Assembly (NCBI GenBank): GCA_012270865.1
Contig: JAAXHL010000156.1
Location: 1-56,855 of the forward strand
Reading direction: 5' to 3'
Source of the DNA: Candidatus Poribacteria bacterium
GTDB lineage: Bacteria; Poribacteria; WGA-4E; WGA-3G
Length of the DNA: 56,855 nt
Both the position numbers and the translations under genes were made by a program. The notes below the pieces were generated by a model. It did not search any database, was not told where the DNA came from, and worked only from the letters and a program-made list of their open reading frames with translations. Position 1 is the first letter of the stretch; every line of letters begins with the position of its first letter. Positions 32,662-40,520 of the stretch are shown here, piece after piece.

Positions 32662-33546
32662 TCAATACGGCAACTCTATAAACAAGGTCGCCAAGAACTC
32701 GTCTGTTATATCACGATTGTAAACGCGGGCGGAAATCACAGAACCGTAGATGTTACCGACATAGAAGATACCGGAGAGCGTGCCGAGCGTCCAACCTTTT
32801 GCCGATGAGAGTCCATCTCTACGGAAACCGTCGTAAGCCTGCCACCCTGTGAACCCGACAGTAAACAACGTGTTCAGGGCATCAGCGAAACGACCGGTAT
32901 AGAACCGTCCTGCACCGGGAACAAGTGTAGAGAGTGCCCCTGCCAAAAAAGGGCTGCGGGTGGGTAGTTTCTCTCCACCCTCGGCGTAAGCACTATACAC
33001 CGCTGCCTTCTCTCTAATCTGCATGATCTCTGATCCCTGTAAGCCTCTGAAAACCTCGCCTGCCTCAAGCCACCGTTTTTGTCTCAGATAAGAGAGTCCG
33101 ATGAGCTGCTCCGCTTCGGCGTGTTGTCGTCTATCCGTTATACGCGGCAGCACATCACTTAAATATCGTGCAGACTGCTCATATTGATCCATTAAAAAAT
33201 AGGTCGCTCCAATCTGGTAATAGATTTGACTTGTGTATTGACCTTCGGGGTATGTTCGTAAAAGTGCTTCAAAATCTTGGATCGCTTGCGCCGACTTACC
33301 ACCGAAGCGGTAACAGACGGCAATCCTATAATGAATCTCCTCGCTCTCTTGGGGTCGATGAAAAAGATAGCGTTGGTACTCACCAACGGCGCGGAGATAG
33401 TCACCCTGTTCATATAGGAAATCAGCGAACTTACGTATGTTTTCGGGGCTATAGTAATCAGGAGGTGTCTCGGCACCCACAACAGATAGGAAGAGCGGAC
33501 TGAGGAAGCATATTAACGCGAATTTTAGTTTTTGTCTATTGTTCAT
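32662..33546 (-). CDS. TPR protein with C-terminal PGAG-type membrane domain
   Basis: A 294-residue protein with a signal peptide (LICFLSPLFLSVVGA), TPR-like units (YLRAVGEYQRYLFHRP, IHYRIAVCYRFGGKSAQAI, QIYYQIGATYFLMDQYEQSA), and an end domain containing LSTLVPGAGRFYTGRFADALNTL. It is a paralogue of the protein at 19138-20097. Its ATG (33546) overlaps the stop of the upstream gene as TGATG, so the two are translated together. The function is not known; the shared PG-G--Y-G motif may be a small membrane-associated domain. Confidence 0.75.
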   Translation of the reverse strand: MNNRQKLKFALICFLSPLFLSVVGAETPPDYYSPENIRKFADFLYEQGDYLRAVGEYQRYLFHRPQESEEIHYRIAVCYRFGGKSAQAIQDFEALLRTYPEGQYTSQIYYQIGATYFLMDQYEQSARYLSDVLPRITDRRQHAEAEQLIGLSYLRQKRWLEAGEVFRGLQGSEIMQIREKAAVYSAYAEGGEKLPTRSPFLAGALSTLVPGAGRFYTGRFADALNTLFTVGFTGWQAYDGFRRDGLSSAKGWTLGTLSGIFYVGNIYGSVISARVYNRDITDEFLATLFIELPY

Positions 33547-33992
33547 CAATCTTCGGTAATATCCTCAGGCTTAGGGGGTGGTGGTTCGTCAAAAGGAATA
33601 CCTTTTTCCGCTGCTGCCTGCCGTCGTCTCTCCCAATCCGCATGCCAAGCTCGATAAACTTCAGTTTTGCCTTCAGCTTTACCTTCAATTTTACCTTGAG
33701 CGATGCCTTGGGCAACGCCTTCAGCTATTGCTTCTTGCATCAGACGCGTAAAGCGAATCATGATTTCACCTCCAATCTCAAACATACCGATGATACCAAC
33801 AATCGTTGGCAGTATACACACAGAAACATTCCGGGCAGTAGCAATGACTGCCTCCATAGTTGCTTGATCTTTTGCACTTTCGTATCGCCAGAAGATTATC
33901 GCGTAGACGATTTCAAAAAAGAAAAGGAGGATAATCTCCAAACTTATCCAAGCTTGCGTCGTTGATAAAAGTGTAGCTCTCTGTTTTTTCAA
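33546..33992 (-). CDS. Small two-helix membrane protein with coiled-coil tail
   Basis: A 148-residue hypothetical protein. Two hydrophobic segments, IILLFFFEIVYAIIFW (about residues 20-35) and VCILPTIVGIIGMF (about 57-70), are followed by an alanine/glutamine/glycine-rich helix with the repeated pattern EGVAQGIAQGKIEGKAEGK (about 91-109) and a proline-rich end. No domain is recognised. It precedes and overlaps the TPR gene, sharing the promoter at 34017-34045. Confidence 0.7.
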   Translation of the reverse strand: MKKQRATLLSTTQAWISLEIILLFFFEIVYAIIFWRYESAKDQATMEAVIATARNVSVCILPTIVGIIGMFEIGGEIMIRFTRLMQEAIAEGVAQGIAQGKIEGKAEGKTEVYRAWHADWERRRQAAAEKGIPFDEPPPPKPEDITED

Positions 33993-34016
33993 TAGATACC
34001 CTCTTTCAGTATTTAT

Positions 34017-34045
34017 ATTATACCGACTTATATGTTAAAAGTCAA
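34017..34045 (-). promoter_or_regulatory. Promoter of the membrane protein-TPR pair
   Basis: On the minus strand, TTGACT (34045-34040), 17 bases, TATAAT (34022-34017), about 25 bases before the start at 33992. Confidence 0.82.
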
Positions 34046-34124
34046 AGGTAATTGCAGGTGCAATCGGGAGCTCACACCATCGGTTACAAATCGCGCCTAC
34101 CAGATTTGCTGGTTAAAATTCACG

Positions 34125-35177
34125 CTATGCGGGTCGGATGACGTATATCCATGCACGTTTACCGCGGACATCTACCGTCAGCCTTTGACGAGCATCAAGA
34201 AAGTGTAGCCGTTCCAACTCGTCATCAAGGGTTGTACGCTGTGAAGTCAAGAGTACCATCCGTCCTCTCGGTTTCAGGACGCGTGCATATTCCTTCAGCG
34301 TGTGGCGATATAAATTCGTCAGTTGCGGTAGGTTTCCGATAGTCTCACCAAACGGGAGGTTAGAGACAATCTTATCGACCGTCCCTTGATGTAGCGGCAA
34401 TTTGCGTGTGTCCCATTGAAAAAACTGGCGCGGTTGATGTTTTCTACCGAAGTTCGCGACGGTAGCGTCTAACGCCTCTCTGGAGACATCACCACCGATT
34501 AGGTAACCATAGCGACCTATCATGGCACGCTCTAAGAGGATCGTGCCAGCACCGCACATCGCATCTAAGAAAACATCGGTCGGGTGTGGACGTGAGAGGC
34601 GTACCATGCTGTATGCTACCGTCGGCTTGAGGGATGCGGGGATATGTGCGTGTTTGTACGAACGCTGTGCCATATCGTTACCAGAGAGTTTGACGCTGAT
34701 ATAGCCGTCGTCTCCGTGTATTTCTGCCCAGACATCCAACGCTGAACGTCCAGAGGCAAGATACCACCCACGTGCTAACAGTGCTTGTTCAATGACACGC
34801 TGTAGGTCTATGCGTCGGAAGTTGCGTTTTCCTGAGAGTCGGCTCGTCACGCGGAAAGGCATCCGCTTTCGGAGGTTGATGCCTACTTGCCGACAGCATT
34901 CAAACGCTCCTTTGAAATTGAAGCGCGTGAGTGAACTGCTCAGTGCTGCCAATGAACTGCGTGAACGAGTCATGTTCGGCATCTGCTTCAGAATGAGGAA
35001 GAGATGTTCGGCGGTTCGGAGAGAGAGGAGTTCACGCGGGTTCCCGGTATATTGGAAAATGAGTCGCTGCGGTTTGCGATCAAGGTTCTTCAAATACCCA
35101 GTATTTCCGAAGCGTTCTGATAGTTCCTCGCGCGCAATGTTTTCTAATCCCGCGCTTACAATGATTGAATAAAGCAT
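34125..35177 (-). CDS. THUMP-domain class I SAM-dependent RNA methyltransferase (Trm14-like)
   Basis: A 350-residue protein. Residues about 60-155 include a THUMP-type RNA-binding region (MPFRVTSRLSGKRNFRRIDLQRVIEQALL, about 107-135). SAM motif I is FLDAMCGAGTILLERA (around 204-219), and NLPFGE (around 272-277) is the catalytic NPPF-like motif of N2-guanine or N6-adenine RNA methyltransferases. Relatives methylate tRNA guanosine. The final SVDIRGKRAWIYV-type strand fits the family. The minus-strand start at 35177 has no strong ribosome site by eye. Which RNA nucleotide is modified is not shown here. Confidence 0.8.
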   Translation of the reverse strand: MLYSIIVSAGLENIAREELSERFGNTGYLKNLDRKPQRLIFQYTGNPRELLSLRTAEHLFLILKQMPNMTRSRSSLAALSSSLTRFNFKGAFECCRQVGINLRKRMPFRVTSRLSGKRNFRRIDLQRVIEQALLARGWYLASGRSALDVWAEIHGDDGYISVKLSGNDMAQRSYKHAHIPASLKPTVAYSMVRLSRPHPTDVFLDAMCGAGTILLERAMIGRYGYLIGGDVSREALDATVANFGRKHQPRQFFQWDTRKLPLHQGTVDKIVSNLPFGETIGNLPQLTNLYRHTLKEYARVLKPRGRMVLLTSQRTTLDDELERLHFLDARQRLTVDVRGKRAWIYVIRPA

Positions 35178-35188
35178 GATTTTTGAAT

Positions 35189-35247
35189 GGTTATCAGTTG
35201 TCAGTACGGTTTTCTGCGAAAACCTTTCAGTTATCAGTTAAGAGGTA
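35189..35247. repeat. Dispersed 59-bp hairpin repeat, copy 2
   Basis: An inverted copy of 3408-3466 with about four differences. The repeat overlaps the last residues and TAA stop (35238-35240) of the double hydrolase. Confidence 0.78.
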
Positions 35248-37502
35248 GGCGGTTCGTGCCAGTTCAGGTGGCGGTGTAGGAACTTGAAAGTGCCGTCGGA
35301 ATTGATTTGGTGTCCGCCATCGAAGAATTCTATCTCCGTCCTATCGGCGATTCCCAACCGAACATAGAGCCTCCGGACGACAGCGAATTCGTGTGCGACC
35401 CACTCATCGGGTGCGACACCGTCGTCGTGCCCGCGTTCGACCATAAACGGACGCGGTGCAATCAACCCTGCCATCTCAGCATAGTTAAATGTGTTACCCA
35501 GATCGAACTCCGGCATCTCATATTCACCTGTGAACATGTAGCTATAGCGTGAATCAAAAGTGGCGTTTTTGACGATCCATTCGTTGAAATCGGCGGAACA
35601 GATTGAGCAGGCGTATCTATCAAGCAGTGCTGGTACCCGCATCGCCGTTTTTCCGCCGTAAGAGAGTCCATAAAACCCGATGCGATCGGCATCAACGAAT
35701 GGCTGTTCTGCTAACCAGTCGAGGGTCCGTTCATGTTGACGAACGATCAGCGAAAAGAGCGACCATTTTATCGGGTTCGCCTTACGTTGAATAACACGAA
35801 AAGCGTCCATTCCGATATACGGGTTCTGTGGTGCGTAGGTGATAAAGCCTTTATCTGCCAACTGTGCTGCATACGCGTGATAGACGGATGCTATCCTCGG
35901 ATCGGCAGTATCCTGCGGTCTCCCCTCTAAACCGTGCTGACAGACGACAACTGGACGCTGTTCACCGGGTTGTAGATCGTTCGGAAGCAGGAGGATACCG
36001 TAAGCGAAAACGTCTTTCCAGACATCAAGGACGACCTCGTAGCCTTTCCAAAGCGGTTCGTCATAGATCAGTCGGGTTCTCGGATTCGCTGGGACATCTG
36101 GGGGTGGACATTCGCCGATAACATCTTCGGAAAAATAGGTTTTGGCATCTCTACACGTCTCTTGCCACCGTGTCAGCGAACTCGTATCTGTTTTATCCCA
36201 GAAGAACTGTTTCCGTCGTGATGCTGCTTCCCGTAAAAAGCGTTGCGTTAGATTAACGAGTTGGGTAAACTGCCGTTTCTGTCGCGCCTCGTTATCGAAA
36301 TCGCCAACGGTAGCAGGGGCAGAAGATTGGTATCCATCAATGTGTGCATTTTCGACACCGAGTCCAGCAAGAAACGTGCTTAGTGCTGCTTGGGAACCCG
36401 GAAGCCTGTCTTCAGTAGAGACGAGATGCAAAGCGTCTGTCCTATTGAGGCGTTGGTAAAAATCACTGGCACGGTTAAACTCTGATTGGACGGAATCAAC
36501 GGGTGGTGACACGAGTTGTCCGGGTGCGGCGCCGCCGCGTCCTGGGCGCGGTGTCGGCGGTCCAGCGATTTCAGGTCCGCGACTATCTTCAATAATCAGT
36601 GAACGCGGTGCGATGAGGCTCGCAATTTCGGCATCTCCGAATTCGTGTAGCAATCCCCAGACGTTCCGGTAAATCGGTTCTCGCCATACGGCTTGTCGCG
36701 ACTGGAAATATCCGCTGACAGCAGTCGCCTGAATGCGTGTATCAACAGCGGCACTATAGAAGGCGATCAGTCCGCCTTCACCGTAGCCGATAACACCGAT
36801 CGGTAATTCGGTGAGAGACATCCAATCGACTAACGATAACACCTTCTGAACTTCGTATCCGATGATATGCCTGCCGAGTTGGTACGCCATCCGATAGATG
36901 AACTCGCGATGCGGTTGGTTCGTCATCGCGCCGAGGGTCGGGTTACCGGAATAGGTGTCATCGCGGTTGATGAGGAGCGGAATGACAACACGGCATCCCG
37001 CCTTCGCCAAACGTCTCGCAAATTGTGCATTCGGGGATAATTCTTCTGTTACCCCGGCAATCATCTCTGGTGTCCAATCCGCATCGGGGAGCGCAACGAT
37101 TTGCGCAGCAATCGGTACGTTGTGCGTCGGTTCTAAGAGGAGCCCCTCACCTTCAACCTCATCAAAAACTTGCCATCGGACGCGGGATACGGTGTAATGC
37201 TCATCTCCTATGATCTGCGCGGTGTCTTTTGTCGTCGCGGCATAGTGGAGTTCTTCAATCGGCAGCCGTTCATCAATGCACCCGATCTGTTTTCTGAAAC
37301 GCTCACGATTCGGTTCGACAGATTCAACATAAGCGTCATGGGAACTGTCGTCGCGGTGCCACAACGACTCCCGTTTTTCACGGGAATTCGCCACCGCGTT
37401 GCTAACATAACCGTCAAGTACCTCGACCATCTGTGAGGCGAGGTCACCTTCAGACGTCAACAGATTCGTTCCGTGTAGTGCCTGTGAAGTTTTAGTTGAC
37501 AT
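35238..37502 (-). CDS. Double alpha/beta hydrolase (acetyl xylan esterase/dienelactone hydrolase type), first half degenerate
   Basis: A 754-residue cytoplasmic-looking protein with two alpha/beta-hydrolase domains in tandem. In the first, the nucleophile elbow near residue 240 reads GVIGYGEGG: Ser is replaced by Glu. In the second, near residue 615, GFYGLSYGGK holds the normal nucleophile Ser, with HDDGVAPDEW and FDGGHQI near the end supplying Asp and His. Only the second half is likely to be catalytic; the first may serve structure or substrate binding. The gene is followed by the CoA-transferase in the same orientation, about 100 bases away. The last codons and stop lie in a dispersed repeat. 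Substrate probably an acylated sugar, but that is inferred. Confidence 0.8.
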   Translation of the reverse strand: MSTKTSQALHGTNLLTSEGDLASQMVEVLDGYVSNAVANSREKRESLWHRDDSSHDAYVESVEPNRERFRKQIGCIDERLPIEELHYAATTKDTAQIIGDEHYTVSRVRWQVFDEVEGEGLLLEPTHNVPIAAQIVALPDADWTPEMIAGVTEELSPNAQFARRLAKAGCRVVIPLLINRDDTYSGNPTLGAMTNQPHREFIYRMAYQLGRHIIGYEVQKVLSLVDWMSLTELPIGVIGYGEGGLIAFYSAAVDTRIQATAVSGYFQSRQAVWREPIYRNVWGLLHEFGDAEIASLIAPRSLIIEDSRGPEIAGPPTPRPGRGGAAPGQLVSPPVDSVQSEFNRASDFYQRLNRTDALHLVSTEDRLPGSQAALSTFLAGLGVENAHIDGYQSSAPATVGDFDNEARQKRQFTQLVNLTQRFLREAASRRKQFFWDKTDTSSLTRWQETCRDAKTYFSEDVIGECPPPDVPANPRTRLIYDEPLWKGYEVVLDVWKDVFAYGILLLPNDLQPGEQRPVVVCQHGLEGRPQDTADPRIASVYHAYAAQLADKGFITYAPQNPYIGMDAFRVIQRKANPIKWSLFSLIVRQHERTLDWLAEQPFVDADRIGFYGLSYGGKTAMRVPALLDRYACSICSADFNEWIVKNATFDSRYSYMFTGEYEMPEFDLGNTFNYAEMAGLIAPRPFMVERGHDDGVAPDEWVAHEFAVVRRLYVRLGIADRTEIEFFDGGHQINSDGTFKFLHRHLNWHEPPTS

Positions 37503-37604
37503 AAAAACTCCTTTTCGGGACAGCGGTTAGCAGTCAGCAGTTGGTATTCCATCGAAAGTTCTGATAACCTCTCAGATTCTGTGCTATCAGCCTACGAACT
37601 ACTT

Positions 37605-38792
37605 TCAAACAACACCGTCCTGTTTTAATTTCTCTACTTCGTCTGGCGACATTTTCAAGACATCGGTGAGTACTTCGGTTGTGTGTTCACCGAGGCTCGG
37701 TGCCGGTGCGTCCACGTCTCCGGGTGTTTCGGAGAGTTTGATCGGCACGCCTGGTACCTCCACTTCACCTGTGATCTGATGTGCGATGCGAGCAATCATC
37801 TCACGTGCTTGGACTTGCGGGTGATTGACCACTTTGTCCATCGCATTGATCGGGCCGCACGGCACACCGATTTTTCCGAGGGCATCAATCCAGTCATCCG
37901 TCGTGCGTTGCGACATAATCTCCGAAAGGATCGGAAACAGTTCACCATGATTTTCTGTCCGATCGGCATTTGTCTGGAAACGTTCATCCGAGATGAGGTC
38001 CTCGCGATTGACGTGTTCACAGAATTTTGCCCAGAGTGTATCGTTGCCGAGTGCGATGATAACGTGTCCATCTGCGGAGGCGAACGCTTCAAAGGGTGTA
38101 ATTGCGGGGTGTCTCGCGCCAAGCGGTTTCGGCGGTTCACCTGTCGCGAAATAGCGGACGACAGCGTTCTCTAAGACAGCGACGAGGCTATCTAACATTG
38201 CGACATCGACGAACTGCCCGTTTCCCGTCTGGTTGCGGTGGTGTAGTGCCGAGAGGATACCGATTGTCGTGAAAAGCGCGGCGGTGATGTCGCTAATAGA
38301 AGTCCCGACACGCACCGGCGGTCCGTCGGGTTCACCCGTGATACTGATGATACCTCCCATGCCTTGGATAATCATATCATACGCACCGTGTTTCGCATAG
38401 GGGCCGGTCTGTCCGAAACCGGAACAGGCTGCGTAGATCAGCGACGGATGTAATGCTTTTAGCGTGTCGTAGTCCAACCCCAATTTTTTCATGGTTCCGG
38501 GTCGGAAGTTCTCCACGAGAATATCGGTATGCGCCAATAACTGTTTGAATACGGCTTGTCCACGTTCGGATTTAAGGTTAAGTGTGATGCTCCGTTTTCC
38601 ACGGTTCACGCTCATGAAGTAGAGACTGAACCCGTTTTTGAAGGGACCGAAATTACGGGATTCGTCGCCTGTACCGGGTTGCTCAATTTTGATCACGTCC
38701 GCGCCGAGGTCCCCGAGGAGCATTGTTGCGTAGGGACCGGCGAGGACGCGTGTCAGATCTAAGACCTTTATTCCGTTGAGTGGACCCGGCAT
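37605..38792 (-). CDS. CaiB/BaiF family III CoA-transferase
   Basis: A 395-residue enzyme. LNGIKVLDLTRVLAGPYATMLLGDLGADVIKIEQPGTGD (residues 5-43) is the nearly invariant start of the family. The catalytic Asp region is likely GTSISDITAALFTTIG near 175-190. The ATG at 38792 follows AGGAGAAACG, and an open frame to 38870 would run into dispersed repeats. Family members move CoA between organic acids such as carnitine, oxalate or mesaconate; which one is used here cannot be read from the sequence. The gene follows the PurC gene without known functional link. Confidence 0.88.
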   Translation of the reverse strand: MPGPLNGIKVLDLTRVLAGPYATMLLGDLGADVIKIEQPGTGDESRNFGPFKNGFSLYFMSVNRGKRSITLNLKSERGQAVFKQLLAHTDILVENFRPGTMKKLGLDYDTLKALHPSLIYAACSGFGQTGPYAKHGAYDMIIQGMGGIISITGEPDGPPVRVGTSISDITAALFTTIGILSALHHRNQTGNGQFVDVAMLDSLVAVLENAVVRYFATGEPPKPLGARHPAITPFEAFASADGHVIIALGNDTLWAKFCEHVNREDLISDERFQTNADRTENHGELFPILSEIMSQRTTDDWIDALGKIGVPCGPINAMDKVVNHPQVQAREMIARIAHQITGEVEVPGVPIKLSETPGDVDAPAPSLGEHTTEVLTDVLKMSPDEVEKLKQDGVV

Positions 38793-38818
38793 TTTCGTTT
38801 CTCCTACATGCCTTAGCA

Positions 38819-38842
38819 ATCGCGAGCACAGCTCGCTCCTAC
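38819..38842. repeat. Dispersed hairpin repeat CGAGCACAGCTCGCTCCTAC, copy 2
   Basis: Same core as at 13907-13930; in the short spacer between the CoA-transferase and purC. Confidence 0.85.
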
Positions 38843-38882
38843 AAAATCGTTTAGAACCGAGCGAGAACACAGTTAAAAACGG

Positions 38883-38906
38883 ATCGCGAGCACAACTCGC
38901 TCCTAC
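38883..38906. repeat. Dispersed hairpin repeat, copy 3, providing the purC stop codon
   Basis: One base differs from the other copies (CACAACTCG in place of CACAGCTCG). On the minus strand it contains the TAG stop of purC (38905-38903), so the repeat sits exactly on the gene's end. Confidence 0.82.
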
Positions 38907-39796
38907 AGTTCTTCACCGACGATGAGACGGTACGCTTCGCGGTATTTCTCGCTGGTTTTCGAGATAACATCTTCCGGTAACTCTGGCGCAGGTGGCTGTT
39001 TGTTCCAACCGATCTCGGAGAGGTAATCCCGAACAAACTGTTTATCGAAACTCTGTTGCGATTTACCGGGTTCGTAGAGATCAGCGGGCCAGAAACGAGA
39101 GGAATCCGGCGTGAAGACTTCATCAATAACAATCAACTTACCGTCACGCTGTCCGAACTCAAATTTTGTATCACAGAGGATAATACCGGCGGATTCGGCG
39201 TGTTCACTCGCAGCTCTGAAAAGTGAAAAACTGGCTTCAATCAGTTCATCCGTCAGTTCGCTACCGACCTGATGACGCATCTCTTCGATAGAGATCGGTT
39301 CGTCGTGTTCTCCCTGTTCCGCTTTCGTTGTCGGTGTGAATAGGAGTTCAGGAAGCCGTTCGGATTCGCGCAGTCCGCCGGGGAGTTTCTGTCCACAGAT
39401 TTCACCTGTCTTCTGGTACGAGGACCAACCGGAACCGGCGAGATAACAGCGAACAACGCATTCAACGTCAACGCGATCGGCTTTTTGGACGAGCATGGAG
39501 CGTCCGTCCAAGAGTTCGGCATCGGGCTGCAGGATGTCGGGATAATCTTCAACTTCAGTCGCGATGACGTGATTATCGGCAATGGATTCGGTGTGTTTGA
39601 ACCAAAATTTGGATAGACCGGTTAAGACACGTCCTTTGTCTGGAATACCGTTCGGTAAGACGACATCAAAGGCGGATATACGATCTGTGGATATAATTAG
39701 GAGTTCATCGCCGAGGTCATAGAGATCCCGGACTTTACCACGATGGAGCGGTGTTAAGTTGGTTAATTGTGTAGATGTGATAACGTCTTGAGACAT
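38903..39796 (-). CDS. purC: Phosphoribosylaminoimidazole-succinocarboxamide synthase (SAICAR synthetase)
   Basis: A 297-residue purine biosynthesis enzyme that joins CAIR to aspartate using ATP. Clear signatures are LHRGKVRDLYDLGDELLIISTDRISAFDVVLPNGIPDKG (residues 17-55), the ECVVRCYLAGSGWSSY segment (about 111-126), and a CDTKFEFGQRDGKLIVIDEVFTPDSSRFWP region, reported here as residues 202-231. Length is typical for the long form. The stop codon lies in a dispersed repeat. Other purine genes are not nearby. The ATG at 39796 follows AAAGGAG. Confidence 0.95.
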   Translation of the reverse strand: MSQDVITSTQLTNLTPLHRGKVRDLYDLGDELLIISTDRISAFDVVLPNGIPDKGRVLTGLSKFWFKHTESIADNHVIATEVEDYPDILQPDAELLDGRSMLVQKADRVDVECVVRCYLAGSGWSSYQKTGEICGQKLPGGLRESERLPELLFTPTTKAEQGEHDEPISIEEMRHQVGSELTDELIEASFSLFRAASEHAESAGIILCDTKFEFGQRDGKLIVIDEVFTPDSSRFWPADLYEPGKSQQSFDKQFVRDYLSEIGWNKQPPAPELPEDVISKTSEKYREAYRLIVGEEL

Positions 39797-39877
39797 ATTT
39801 TTCTCCTTTAGTAGCCGTCAGCCTACGGCTGTCAGCCATTAGTCGTTAACAGTGAGTCGTTAATTTGCAGTTTTCTT

Positions 39878-40480
39878 CTATTTTTTTAATAGATTTTGTA
39901 GTGCAATGGCAGTCTTATTTGCCGTATCAATTTGGAGTGCCTTCGTTATTTCTGCAGTTGCGGGTTGGTGTTCATCAAGATAATAGTAGCATGCTGCTTT
40001 CAACGCATAGAGATCGGCTTTGGATTGATAATCGTGCCGAAAGAGATATTGTGCGTCCGCTTGTAGCGCGTTGTCAATCGCTCGGATCGCAGACCTGAAA
40101 TCGTTGGTCTCTTTGTTCCGCAAATAGAGTACCGTCGCTAATCCGACCCACGCGTCTGCGTTCGAGTTGTCATGTTGGATAGCGTTCTGGAACGCTTCTT
40201 GTGCTAACGGAGCATTCAACGAAAGGCTGAGATGACTCCATCCGATCCCGTTGTGTGCGTCTGCATGCGTTTCGTCAAAGTTGACGGCACGCTCAAAACT
40301 CAACAGTGCTTGTGCATAGTCGCCCGACGAATAGAAACGCCACCCCTGTTCCGCGTAATTGACTGCGCCCGATGTATCCGGTTCGGAATCACTGGAACAG
40401 CCATTCAGCAGCAATAAACAAGCGGTGATAAAGGTTATATGGACAACGGAAAGTACCGTTTTGAACTTAACACGACGCAT
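39878..40480 (-). CDS. TPR-repeat lipoprotein
   Basis: A 200-residue predicted lipoprotein: signal segment ending LLLLNGC with Cys28. TPR units follow, for example WRFYSSGDYAQALLSFERAV, AHNGIGWSHLSLSLNAPLAQEAFQNAI and ALKAACYYYLDEHQPATAEI. GGAAGA lies upstream of the ATG at 40480. A frame to 40588 would overlap the ABC permease gene and lacks a signal. Probably a periplasmic or outer-membrane scaffold. Confidence 0.78.
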   Translation of the reverse strand: MRRVKFKTVLSVVHITFITACLLLLNGCSSDSEPDTSGAVNYAEQGWRFYSSGDYAQALLSFERAVNFDETHADAHNGIGWSHLSLSLNAPLAQEAFQNAIQHDNSNADAWVGLATVLYLRNKETNDFRSAIRAIDNALQADAQYLFRHDYQSKADLYALKAACYYYLDEHQPATAEITKALQIDTANKTAIALQNLLKK

Positions 40481-40520
40481 GACGTATCTTCCTATACACA
40501 ACATTATCAAGAATCCTATT

